Positions 39,963-47,910 of a DNA stretch of 56,477 bases are shown one piece after another. Both the position numbers and the translations under genes were made by a program. Position 1 is the first letter of the stretch. Every line of letters begins with the position of its first letter. This stretch comes from Streptococcus ovis DSM 16829 (GTDB lineage Bacteria; Bacillota; Bacilli; Lactobacillales; Streptococcaceae), in the NCBI RefSeq assembly GCF_000380125.1, contig NZ_KB904574.1, positions 209,419 through 265,895 of the forward strand. The letters are read 5' to 3'. A model generated the notes under the pieces. That model had not been told where the DNA came from and did not search any database. It was given only the letters and a program-made list of their open reading frames with translations.

Positions 39963-40014
39963 AAAGGAATGTGAAGGAATGGTTGAAAGGCTGATGCCAT
40001 TCGACTGTTCCTTT
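39963..40014 (+). other. Intra-operon hairpin between acyl-CoA dehydrogenase and hbd
   Basis: AAAGGAA (39963-39969) with TTCCTTT (40008-40014), and within it GAATGG (39977-39982) with CCATTC (39997-40002), form a long two-part stem. It follows the first gene's stop by two bases. It may be an attenuating terminator or an mRNA-stabilising end that raises the level of the first gene. Confidence 0.5.
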
Positions 40015-40049
40015 CTTGTTGGATATTTAAGAGGAAAAGGAAAAGAACA

Positions 40050-40898
40050 ATGACAATTTCAAAAGTAATGATTATCGGTTCAGGTCAAATGGGTAGCGGT
40101 ATTGCTCAAGTATTTGCACAATCTGGTTTCACAGTTTATCTCAATGACATCAACGAAGAATTTGTAAAACGTGGTTTGAAAGGCATCCAAAAACAATTGG
40201 CTCGTTCAGTAGCCCGTGAGCGTTTGACACAAGAACAAGCGGAAGAAATCTTCGACCGCATTATTCCTTCAGTGGATTATGCAGATGCGAAAGACGTAGA
40301 ATTGATTGTTGAAGCAGCAACTGAAAACCGTGATATCAAACTCAGCATTTTCAAACAATTGGATGAAATCACTGGTGAAAATACCATCCTGGCTTCGAAC
40401 ACTTCTTCACTTTCTATTACAGACATCGCTGCAGCGACAGGTCGTCCTGATAAAGTTGTTGGTTTGCATTTCTTCAACCCAGCACCAGTGATGAAATTGG
40501 TTGAAATTATTAAAGCCATCCAGACATCAACTGAGACTGTTCACTTGATGGAAGAATTAGCTGGTCAAATCAATAAGACAGCGGTTCGTGTTGCGGATTC
40601 TTACGGATTTGTTGTCAACCGTATCTTGATTCCAATGATCAATGAAGCTATCTTTGTGCTCGGTGAAGGTGTGGCAGAAGCAGAAGAAATTGATGAAGCA
40701 ATGAAATTGGGTGCCAACCATCCGATTGGTCCATTGGCACTTGGTGATTTGATTGGTTTGGATGTCGTATTGGCCATCATGAACGTATTGAACAATGGTT
40801 TCAACGATCCAAAATACCGTCCAGCACCACTCCTTAAGAAAATGGTTGAAGCAGGTAAACTTGGCCGTAAGACAGGCGAAGGTTTCTTTAAATATTAA
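40050..40898 (+). CDS. hbd: 3-hydroxybutyryl-CoA dehydrogenase
   Basis: This interconverts 3-hydroxybutyryl-CoA and acetoacetyl-CoA with NAD(H). The 282-residue protein has the nucleotide motif [13 protein letters not shown] at 8-20, the segment SNTSSLSIT near 116, and catalytic H140 in [16 protein letters not shown]; the C-terminal helical domain ends [12 protein letters not shown]. It is a stand-alone dehydrogenase, not fused to crotonase. AAGAGGAAAAGGA lies before the ATG. It is the second gene of the acyl-CoA dehydrogenase operon. Confidence 0.93.
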   Translation: MTISKVMIIGSGQMGSGIAQVFAQSGFTVYLNDINEEFVKRGLKGIQKQLARSVARERLTQEQAEEIFDRIIPSVDYADAKDVELIVEAATENRDIKLSIFKQLDEITGENTILASNTSSLSITDIAAATGRPDKVVGLHFFNPAPVMKLVEIIKAIQTSTETVHLMEELAGQINKTAVRVADSYGFVVNRILIPMINEAIFVLGEGVAEAEEIDEAMKLGANHPIGPLALGDLIGLDVVLAIMNVLNNGFNDPKYRPAPLLKKMVEAGKLGRKTGEGFFKY

Positions 40899-40928
40899 GA
40901 GAGAGCAGAGTTAGAAAGAGGTAAAAAT

Positions 40929-42107
40929 ATGAAAGAAGCAGTAATTGTCTCAGCAGTTCGGACACCGATTGGTAGCTTCGGTGGATCATTAAAAGATGTT
41001 TCAGCAGTTGATTTAGGTGTGACAGTGGTAAAAGGTGCAATTGAGCGCGCTGGCTTGAAACCAGAACAAGTAGATGAAGTCATTTTGGGGAATGTCTTGA
41101 GTGGTGGCCTTGGCCAAAATATGGCACGCCAAGTCAGCGTAAAATCAGGTATTCCAATTTCAAGTCCCGCATTTACCATCAATAAAGTATGTGGATCAGG
41201 TTTGAAAACCATCCAATTGGCAGCGCAAGCTATTATGCTAGGGGATGCAGATATCATCGTAGCAGGTGGAGCTGAAAGTATGAGTCAAGCACCGTATGTC
41301 CTGCAACAACAACGTTGGGGTTCACGTATGGGCGACAGCAAGGTTGTAGATACCCTTTTGCGTGATGGTTTGGTGGACGCGTTTGACGATTACCACATGG
41401 GAATCACCGCAGAAAATGTTGCTGAGAAATATAACATCACGCGCGAACAACAGGACACCTTTGCTGTTCATTCACAACGCAAAGCAGTTGCAGCAGTCAA
41501 AGCTGGTCGTTTTAAAGAAGAAATTGTTCCAGTTCTTGTGCCACAACGTAAGGGTGACCCAATCGTATTTGATACGGATGAATACCCACGTGAAAATGCG
41601 TCATTGGAAGGTATGGCTAAGTTGCGTACTGCCTTCAAGAAAGATGGTACAGTAACAGCTGGGAACGCTTCTGGTATCAATGATGGTGCAGCAGCCGTGG
41701 TCGTAACATCTCGTGAAAAAGCGGAAGAACTTGGACTTGAAATCCTTGCGACTATCAAATCCTATGCAAGTGCTGGTTTGGAACCAGAATACATGGGTTG
41801 TGGCCCCATCTACGCTACTCGTAAAGCCTTAGAAAAAGCAGACTTGAAAGTCAGTGACCTTGATTTGATTGAATCAAATGAAGCTTTTGCAGCACAAGCA
41901 TGCGCAGTCAACCAAGAACTCGGTTTGAACACAGATATTGTCAACGTTAATGGTGGGGCAATTGCTCTAGGACACCCTATCGGTGCATCTGGTGCTCGTA
42001 TCTTCGTTACTTTACTTCACGAAATGCAAAAACGTGATGCCAAACGTGGATTAGCAACTCTCTGTATCGGTGGCGGTATGGGGACTGCTGTAATCGTTGA
42101 ACGGTAG
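40929..42107 (+). CDS. Acetyl-CoA acetyltransferase (thiolase)
   Basis: This cleaves acetoacetyl-CoA to two acetyl-CoA, or the reverse. The 392-residue protein has the acyl-accepting C88 in [12 protein letters not shown]349 in [12 protein letters not shown] and the base C379 in [10 protein letters not shown]. It is a biosynthetic-type (type II) thiolase by length and motifs, of the AtoB/ThlA group. AGAAAGAGG precedes the ATG. With its neighbours it completes the conversion of a C4 acyl-CoA to acetyl-CoA. Confidence 0.93.
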   Translation: MKEAVIVSAVRTPIGSFGGSLKDVSAVDLGVTVVKGAIERAGLKPEQVDEVILGNVLSGGLGQNMARQVSVKSGIPISSPAFTINKVCGSGLKTIQLAAQAIMLGDADIIVAGGAESMSQAPYVLQQQRWGSRMGDSKVVDTLLRDGLVDAFDDYHMGITAENVAEKYNITREQQDTFAVHSQRKAVAAVKAGRFKEEIVPVLVPQRKGDPIVFDTDEYPRENASLEGMAKLRTAFKKDGTVTAGNASGINDGAAAVVVTSREKAEELGLEILATIKSYASAGLEPEYMGCGPIYATRKALEKADLKVSDLDLIESNEAFAAQACAVNQELGLNTDIVNVNGGAIALGHPIGASGARIFVTLLHEMQKRDAKRGLATLCIGGGMGTAVIVER

Positions 42108-42122
42108 TAGGGGGTAGTGGCG

Positions 42123-43313
42123 ATGACGAAACAACCAAATCGTTGGCTGATTTTAGCAGCTGCTATTCTCACAAACCTTTCATTGGGAACAGGGTATGCC
42201 TGGTCTGTTTTCCAAGCAGCCTTATTGGAAACCAATGCCAGTAAGGGTTGGGAACTGTCACAGACATCCCTAGCCTTCAGTATTTCCTTTGCCATGGTCC
42301 CTGTTGGAATGATTCTTTTTGGACCAAAAATAGATGCGCAAGGGCCAAAGAAATTTGTTTTCTTAGGCGGTATCTTGTTCGGTCTAGGTATGTTCTTGAC
42401 AGGATTTGCTACTAGTATTCCACTTCTCTATATAACTTACGGTGTGCTTCTCGGGCTTGGTATTGGCTCAGCCTATGGTGCAGCAACATCAGTTGCTGTA
42501 AAATGGTTCCCTGATAAAAAGGGCTTGGCTGGTGGTTTGACAGCAGCAGGCTTTGGCTCAGGCCCAATTATCTTTTCACCCATTATCAAGAGCTTGATTG
42601 CTTCAGTAGGGGTCTATCGTACCTTTAACATTCTTGGTTTGGTTCTATTGGTCATCATTTGTGGTGCTTCTATTGTGATGGAAAAAGCACCTACAACAAA
42701 AGGAGCAGCAGAACAAGTAGTGCTAGCTGGCAAGACCTACAAAGAAATGCTCAAAGAAGGAAACTTCTGGTTACTCTGGCTGATTTACACTCTTGGAGCG
42801 ACAGGAGGTATGATGATGATTGGTACGGCAAGTGATATTGCCAAAACATACGCATTAGCCGACCCTGTACTGGTTGTAATGTTAGTCAGTTTAGCCAATA
42901 CTTTCGGACGTATCTTCTGGGGAGTGATTTCTGATAAAATTGGACGCTATTTTACCGTTGTTGCCATGTTTATGGTTATAGCAGTAGGCCTATTCTTACT
43001 TGCTTCTAATCAATCGCTTGGTGCTAGTTTAGGTATTATTGGTGTAATGATGGTAGCACTTTCTTTCGGTGGTTTCCTTGGAGCCTTCCCTGGAATTACT
43101 GCTGAAAATTGGGGAGTTCAGAACGCAGGTTCTAACTATGGTTGGATGTTTACCGCTTACGGCGTAGCTGCTCTATTTGGCCCGCAATTAGCTACCAACA
43201 TCAAAACTGCCAATAACGGAGATTATACCCTTGCCTTCTTCATTGTAATTGCAATGGCTCTTATTGGGATACTCTTCCAACTTTACTTTATAAAAAAGCT
43301 TAAGAAATCTTAA
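42123..43313 (+). CDS. MFS transporter, oxalate/formate antiporter (OFA) type
   Basis: A membrane protein of 396 residues with 12 predicted helices. The N-terminus NRWLILAAAILTNLSLGTGYAWSVFQ and the loop WFPDKKGLAGGLTAAGFGSG are OFA-family marks. OFA proteins move small carboxylates; in this operon the likely substrate is a short-chain carboxylate or a related acid, which is inference. The ATG at 42123 follows GGGGGTAG; a GTG two codons earlier is possible. It is the last gene of the operon, before a strong terminator. Confidence 0.85.
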   Translation: MTKQPNRWLILAAAILTNLSLGTGYAWSVFQAALLETNASKGWELSQTSLAFSISFAMVPVGMILFGPKIDAQGPKKFVFLGGILFGLGMFLTGFATSIPLLYITYGVLLGLGIGSAYGAATSVAVKWFPDKKGLAGGLTAAGFGSGPIIFSPIIKSLIASVGVYRTFNILGLVLLVIICGASIVMEKAPTTKGAAEQVVLAGKTYKEMLKEGNFWLLWLIYTLGATGGMMMIGTASDIAKTYALADPVLVVMLVSLANTFGRIFWGVISDKIGRYFTVVAMFMVIAVGLFLLASNQSLGASLGIIGVMMVALSFGGFLGAFPGITAENWGVQNAGSNYGWMFTAYGVAALFGPQLATNIKTANNGDYTLAFFIVIAMALIGILFQLYFIKKLKKS

Positions 43314-43345
43314 TAGATTTCCCATTTTCCTTCATATGATTCAAT

Positions 43346-43380
43346 AAAGTTACAAGTTTAAGCTTTCTTGTAACTTTTTT
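43346..43380 (+). terminator. Intrinsic terminator after the MFS gene
   Basis: AAAGTTACAAG (43346-43356) pairs with CTTGTAACTTT (43367-43377), then Ts. Confidence 0.85.
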
Positions 43381-43398
43381 AATTTCTATCGCACTGAC

Positions 43399-43466
43399 CT
43401 ATAAGTCTAGCTTATAGGTGTATTAATTTAACTTAAGTAGACTAAAATTGATGTTGCTGGTACAAT
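43399..43466 (+). promoter_or_regulatory. Promoter and LysR-type operator of the crotonase/CoA-transferase operon
   Basis: CTATAA (43399-43404) and TTATAG (43412-43417) form the dyad, here extended to 9-bp arms ACCTATAAG and CTTATAGGT. ATTAATTT and CTTAAGTAGACT (43432-43443) follow; TAGACT, 17 bases, then TACAAT (43461-43466) is the promoter. Over 45 bases I count 36 identities with the operator at 38617-38661, without a gap. Confidence 0.65.
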
Positions 43467-43471
43467 AATAT

Positions 43472-43486
43472 TGTAAGCGTTTTACA
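43472..43486 (+). promoter_or_regulatory. cre-like palindrome before the crotonase gene
   Basis: TGTAAGCGTTTTACA, with TGTAA and TTACA ends around a GCG core, lies at the predicted transcription start. It has the same size and position type as the site at 38702-38716. Confidence 0.5.
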
Positions 43487-43557
43487 TTTTGAAGAAGTAA
43501 GGTACATTTGTTGACGCTAGGTACCTTCGCTAAAAATTCAAAATAGGAGAACACACT

Positions 43558-44337
43558 ATGAGTAACACTGTCTTGCTGGAAGTAAAGGAGCAAATTGGTT
43601 ACATCACAATCAATCGACCAGAAGCCTTGAACGCACTTAGTTCACAAGTATTATCAGACTTGGATAAGGTACTGGATGATGTAAAAGAAAATGATGACAT
43701 TCGTGTTGTTATCGTGACAGGATCTGGAGAAAAAGCATTTGTCGCAGGCGCTGACATCAAAGAGATGGATAAAATGACGCCAACAGAAGCTTTTGAATAT
43801 ATGACTTATGCGAACGACGTCTTTTCTAAATTAGAACAACTTCGCCAACCAACGATTGCAGCTGTAAATGGCTATGCGCTCGGTGGTGGTATGGAGTTAG
43901 CTCTCTCAACAGATATTCGTCTTGGTCATGAGAAAACCTTGCTTGGCTTCCCAGAAGTTGGTTTAGGGATTATTCCTGGTTTTGCTGGAACACAACGCAT
44001 GCCACGCCTTATCGGAACAAGCAAAGCAAAAGAATTAATTTTCACAGCCCGCCATGTGAAAGCTGAAGAAGCAGTTGCACTAGGCATTTTAAATCGTTTG
44101 GTCCCTGCTGAAAATCTTCTTGAAGAAGCTGAAAATCTTGCACGTAGTATCATGAAGAATGCTCCGCTTGCGGTTGAAAAAGCAAAACATGTGATCACTG
44201 TTGGTATTGATCTTCCCCTTCAAAATGCCATTCGTTTGGAAACAGAAGCAGAAGCACTCCTCTTCTCAACAGAAGACAAAGTAGAGGGCATGGGAGCTTT
44301 TGTAGAAAAACGAAAAGCAGCATTTAAACGGAAATAA
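43558..44337 (+). CDS. Enoyl-CoA hydratase (crotonase family)
   Basis: This hydrates crotonyl-CoA-type enoyl-CoA to 3-hydroxyacyl-CoA. The 259-residue protein has the oxyanion-hole segments AFVAGADIKEM near residue 60 and YALGGGMELALSTDI near 106, and both catalytic glutamates, E113 and E133 (in FPEVGLGIIPGFAGTQR). AGGAGA lies before the ATG. It provides the one step missing from the operon upstream, which supports a shared pathway under the shared operator. Confidence 0.92.
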   Translation: MSNTVLLEVKEQIGYITINRPEALNALSSQVLSDLDKVLDDVKENDDIRVVIVTGSGEKAFVAGADIKEMDKMTPTEAFEYMTYANDVFSKLEQLRQPTIAAVNGYALGGGMELALSTDIRLGHEKTLLGFPEVGLGIIPGFAGTQRMPRLIGTSKAKELIFTARHVKAEEAVALGILNRLVPAENLLEEAENLARSIMKNAPLAVEKAKHVITVGIDLPLQNAIRLETEAEALLFSTEDKVEGMGAFVEKRKAAFKRK

Positions 44338-44350
44338 GGGAGGAGAAGAC

Positions 44351-45073
44351 ATGGCAAAGATTGTTGATGTTCAAGAAGCAATTAGCTTAGTCAAACAAGG
44401 AGATGTTGTCGGAATTTCAGGTTTTCTTGGCGTTGGGGAACCCTTTGAATTAATTGAAGAATTGGTCGAACAAAACACAGGTGATTTAACACTGGTCTCT
44501 GTTGTGACCTCGCACCCTGGTAAAGAAGTGGGAGTAGGTCGACTCTGTGAAAATTATCAAGTGAAAAAATACATCGCAGCCCACGTGGGAACATCTGCAG
44601 CTGCTCAACGTGCTTACTTTGAAGAAGCCATGGAAGTTGAATTTACACCAATGGGAACAGTTGTTGAGCGATTGCATGCTGCTGGAGCTGGGCTGGGGGC
44701 CGTTCTTACTCCAACAGGTGTTGGAACCATTCTTGAAGAAACACAAGAAAAGATTACTCGGAATGGCCGTGATTACCTCATTTATGATCCACTCAAGTTG
44801 AACGTAGCGCTTATAAAAGCTACGAAAGCTGATGCATACGGAAATTTATTCATCGATGGAACAACTCGGAATATTTCACGTCAATTGGCACTCGCTGCAG
44901 ATGTAGTGATTGTAGAAACGAATGAAATTGTCGAAGTAGGCGACATTTCACCTGATGATATCTATATTCCAGGTATCTTGGTAGACTATATTGTCCAAGG
45001 TCTTTCTACAAACGAGCATTATAAGATGATGGGTGATTTGTGGACTGAGACAAAGAAATTAGCGGTGAGGTAA
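44351..45073 (+). CDS. atoD: CoA-transferase subunit A
   Basis: The alpha subunit of a family I 3-oxoacid/short-chain acyl CoA-transferase, 240 residues. It has a Gly-rich start (GDVVGISGFLGVGEP) near residue 17 and the ALIKATKADAYGNL segment near 155. GGGAGGAG lies before the ATG. Paired with the beta subunit four bases downstream, it would move CoA from acetyl-CoA or acetoacetyl-CoA onto a free short-chain acid. The exact acid is not deducible; the AtoD label is by family. Confidence 0.85.
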   Translation: MAKIVDVQEAISLVKQGDVVGISGFLGVGEPFELIEELVEQNTGDLTLVSVVTSHPGKEVGVGRLCENYQVKKYIAAHVGTSAAAQRAYFEEAMEVEFTPMGTVVERLHAAGAGLGAVLTPTGVGTILEETQEKITRNGRDYLIYDPLKLNVALIKATKADAYGNLFIDGTTRNISRQLALAADVVIVETNEIVEVGDISPDDIYIPGILVDYIVQGLSTNEHYKMMGDLWTETKKLAVR

Positions 45074-45077
45074 GAAG

Positions 45078-45731
45078 ATGAACGCAAAAGAAGTTATTGC
45101 ATGTCGTGTTGCTTTAGAGTTCCGTGATGGGGACGTTGTCAATTTGGGATTTGGAATTCCAAACTATTCAGCAGATTTTATTCCAGAAGGTGTCAATGTG
45201 ATACTGCAAGCTGAAAACGGTGCTCTTCGTTTTGGTGAGACACCAACGAAAGAGAATTACAATCCCAATCTTGCAAATTCAGGTGGTTCTCCCATTACCC
45301 TAATGCCAGGTGCCTCTACCTTTGATATCCAAACATCATTTGCCATTATTCGTGGTGGACATGTAGATGCAACCGTATTGGGAGCTTTGGAAGTGAGCCA
45401 AGATGCTAGTATTGCCAACTGGATTATTCCAGGAAAGTTTGCTCCAGGTATGGGAGGAGCAATGGATCTTCTCGTTGGTGCCAAACGTGTGATTGTAGCA
45501 ATTCAGCACGTCGATAAGAATGGCAATTCTAAAATTTTAAAAGAATGTACTCTTCCTTTGTCAGCTAAAGGAGTCGTCTCTCGTGTCATTACAGAATTAG
45601 CAGTATTTGATTTCCAGGATGGAAAATATTTGTTAAAAGAACTTGCACCGGGCGTGACCGTTGAGGAAGTGTTGGAAAAAACTGCTGGAGATGTGATTGT
45701 ATCTGAAAATCTCATCACCATGCCGATTTAA
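45078..45731 (+). CDS. atoA: CoA-transferase subunit B
   Basis: The catalytic beta subunit, 217 residues, with the active-site glutamate E46 in LQAENGALRFG, which forms the glutamyl-CoA thioester. GFGIPNYSADFIP near residue 24 and the SKILKECTLPLSAKGVV segment are family marks. It follows the alpha subunit by four bases. Together they let the pathway start from a free acid without ATP use. Confidence 0.9.
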   Translation: MNAKEVIACRVALEFRDGDVVNLGFGIPNYSADFIPEGVNVILQAENGALRFGETPTKENYNPNLANSGGSPITLMPGASTFDIQTSFAIIRGGHVDATVLGALEVSQDASIANWIIPGKFAPGMGGAMDLLVGAKRVIVAIQHVDKNGNSKILKECTLPLSAKGVVSRVITELAVFDFQDGKYLLKELAPGVTVEEVLEKTAGDVIVSENLITMPI

Positions 45732-45736
45732 TATAA

Positions 45737-45765
45737 GTTAGGAAGCTGATGGTCAGTTTCCTAAC
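45737..45765 (+). terminator. Hairpin after atoA
   Basis: GTTAGGAAGCTGA (45737-45749) pairs with TCAGTTTCCTAAC (45753-45765) with one G-T. It is a strong stem but without a proper T-run, so termination may be partial. Confidence 0.55.
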
Positions 45766-45796
45766 TGATTAATTGAAATTCAGAATCTCTAACTAG

Positions 45797-45824
45797 TTAT
45801 AGTTAACTACTTCTATGTTATACT
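45797..45824 (+). promoter_or_regulatory. Promoter region of the LysR regulator gene
   Basis: TATACT (45819-45824) is the -10. The -35 region overlaps TTATAG (45797-45802), which is one half of the dyad found in the two structural promoters, inside TAGTTA-N4-TAACTA. Autoregulation is plausible. Confidence 0.45.
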
Positions 45825-45864
45825 AGTTGTGTAGAATATTTTAAGGGAAGGTGAAGCAGCCAAT

Positions 45865-46770
45865 ATGGATATTATTCAAATGTACTATTTTATGAATATT
45901 GTAGAATGCAGCTGTAATCTTTCCTTAGCAGCAAAGAAAATTCATATTAGCCAATCAGCACTGAGTCAATTTGTTAAAAATTTTGAAGAAAATGAGAATA
46001 TTCAGCTATTTCATCGAAAAAATGGACGTTTGGACGGATTAACAGAAGCAGGAGAGCGGATTTATCGATATTCTACAGAGATTATCAGCAAGTACGAAGA
46101 GATGCAAAATGCCATCCAAAGTGAATCAGCCAAGCAAAAAGGAACGATTCGTTTGGGGCTCCCTTCTCTGATTCTTCGGTTTTATTTCTCAAATATCCTA
46201 CCAAACTTCTTATTGAAACATCCTCATATTGATATTCAAATTGTTGAGAGTGGTGGAGTGGATTTGCGTCAAAAATTATTGGCAGAAGAACTCAACTACG
46301 CTCTATTAATTGAGCCAACTAGCCTTGATACTAAAAAATACGAACAACATATCATTCAGATGGATGAGTATGTAGCCTTTATGGATAAACATCATCCACT
46401 GGCGCAAAAAGACTTGTTAGAATGGAAAGATCTAGAAGCTTATCAATTGGGAACCTTTGTAAAAAGCTTTACAACTTATGGTCTTGTAGAGGAAAAATTA
46501 AAAAAAGAAAAAATCAATGCGAAATTAGCTCATTTATCATCTAGTTGGGATTACTTAGTGGAATCAACGTATAAAACGGACATCATCAGTATTTTGCCTG
46601 CTCCGATTGAGAATTTATTAGATTATGATCGTTTTAAGGTCGTTCGTTTTAGGGACTTTATTCCTTTTAATATTTGGTTCTGTCGTCCCTATAAAACAAG
46701 AACAAATGATGTTGAAAACTTTGTTTATGAAGAATTTCTAAAACTGTTTTATATGCCTGTATCAGACTAG
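45865..46770 (+). CDS. LysR-family regulator of the short-chain acyl-CoA genes
   Basis: A 301-residue LysR-type regulator. The N-terminal winged helix includes NLSLAAKKIHISQSALSQFVKNFE near residue 19 and a wing with LFHRKNGRLDGLTEAGE; the C-terminal two-lobed effector domain starts near residue 90 (GTIRLGLPS). GGGAAGGTG precedes the ATG. Its place beside two operons that share a dyad operator makes it their likely activator. The effector is probably an acyl-CoA or short-chain acid, by inference. Confidence 0.88.
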   Translation: MDIIQMYYFMNIVECSCNLSLAAKKIHISQSALSQFVKNFEENENIQLFHRKNGRLDGLTEAGERIYRYSTEIISKYEEMQNAIQSESAKQKGTIRLGLPSLILRFYFSNILPNFLLKHPHIDIQIVESGGVDLRQKLLAEELNYALLIEPTSLDTKKYEQHIIQMDEYVAFMDKHHPLAQKDLLEWKDLEAYQLGTFVKSFTTYGLVEEKLKKEKINAKLAHLSSSWDYLVESTYKTDIISILPAPIENLLDYDRFKVVRFRDFIPFNIWFCRPYKTRTNDVENFVYEEFLKLFYMPVSD

Positions 46771-46783
46771 AAAGGTCAGACAC

Positions 46784-47896
46784 TTGTTTCACGAAGATTT
46801 AACTGCTGAAGTATCTCAATACACACATACTCATCTTGCTGGAAAGGCGCGAGAATTTGATGATTCACAAACTTTTCCGCAGGAACACTGGCATTATTTA
46901 AGCAAAAATCTGCGTTTATTTGATTGCTTAATTACAAAAGATGCACAACCTCGTTCTTTTCGGACCTTTTTAGAAGCAATCCGTATTATTTCTAAAGAAT
47001 TCGCTTCTTTGGGAAGCATCTTATTGACCCAAGGAATTTATGCTATTTGGACCTTGGAGCATTTTGGAACAGAGGAGCAAAAGGAAGTCTATCTAGAAAG
47101 TCTTGTTTCCGGTGAAATACTTGGAGGTTTTGCTTTTTCGGAACAAGATATTCGTCTGAAAAAAGAACTTCCTCAAACACTTGCTATCCAAACAGAGACA
47201 GGTTGGATTTTGACAGGTCAAAAACACATGGTTTCAAATGCTAGTCTGGCTGATTTCCTGCTCGTCTTTGCCCGTACACAGACCCTAGAGGGTCAAGAAG
47301 GGACTGGTATTTTCATTGTTCATTCTCATCAAGAGGGAGTGACTGTGGGAAAAGCAATTGAAAAATATGGTGTTAAGGCAATGCCGATTGCTCCTGTTAC
47401 TTTTGACGGTGTCCAATTAGCCAAGGATTCCTTACTAGGGAATCGCTTAGACGCCCTCGAGGTATTGGCTCAGGTTATTGTGAAAATGCGATTAGCAATC
47501 AGTGCACAAGCCCTAGGAATTGCTGAAGGGGTCTTTCGAAAAGGGCTGGATTATAGTAGGTTGAAGCGTGGATTTGGTAGACGACCGATTGATGTGAGTG
47601 TTAACCAATTCAAATTTTCTGAGATAGAAATGAAATTAGCTGCCTGCAAAGCCTATTACCATGAATATATCCGAGGGAGTATGGTGGATGATCGTCGAGT
47701 GTCCATGTTAAAATTACTGACCACTTCAACAGCTCAAGAAGTAGCAGATGAAGTGGTGCGGATCACAGGAGCCTATAGTTTTATTGCCGATAATGATATT
47801 GAACGCTATGTGCATGATGCTAAAGTGACTGGGCTTTATGGAGGTGCAACAGATAGTTTGAAACGAAATATTGCTCAGATTTGGCTAGAGAACTAG
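46784..47896 (+). CDS. Divergent acyl-CoA dehydrogenase-like protein
   Basis: A 370-residue protein of the acyl-CoA dehydrogenase superfamily: GGFAFSEQD near residue 113, GWILTGQKHMVSNAS, and a C-terminal helical domain with FGRRPIDVSVNQF. Where the first dehydrogenase has YEGT, this one reads YGGA, so G353 replaces the usual catalytic glutamate. It may use a base elsewhere, as isovaleryl- and long-chain enzymes do, or have another activity. The start is TTG, with GAAAGG upstream. It follows the LysR gene by 13 bases. Confidence 0.8.
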   Translation: MFHEDLTAEVSQYTHTHLAGKAREFDDSQTFPQEHWHYLSKNLRLFDCLITKDAQPRSFRTFLEAIRIISKEFASLGSILLTQGIYAIWTLEHFGTEEQKEVYLESLVSGEILGGFAFSEQDIRLKKELPQTLAIQTETGWILTGQKHMVSNASLADFLLVFARTQTLEGQEGTGIFIVHSHQEGVTVGKAIEKYGVKAMPIAPVTFDGVQLAKDSLLGNRLDALEVLAQVIVKMRLAISAQALGIAEGVFRKGLDYSRLKRGFGRRPIDVSVNQFKFSEIEMKLAACKAYYHEYIRGSMVDDRRVSMLKLLTTSTAQEVADEVVRITGAYSFIADNDIERYVHDAKVTGLYGGATDSLKRNIAQIWLEN

Positions 47897-47910
47897 AAAA
47901 GGATGAGTCT

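Noticed and set aside
45865-46770. The local LysR gene as a homologue of the one at 1-599
   Set aside because: Both are LysR type, but the effector domains share no distinctive segments; they are separate regulators.
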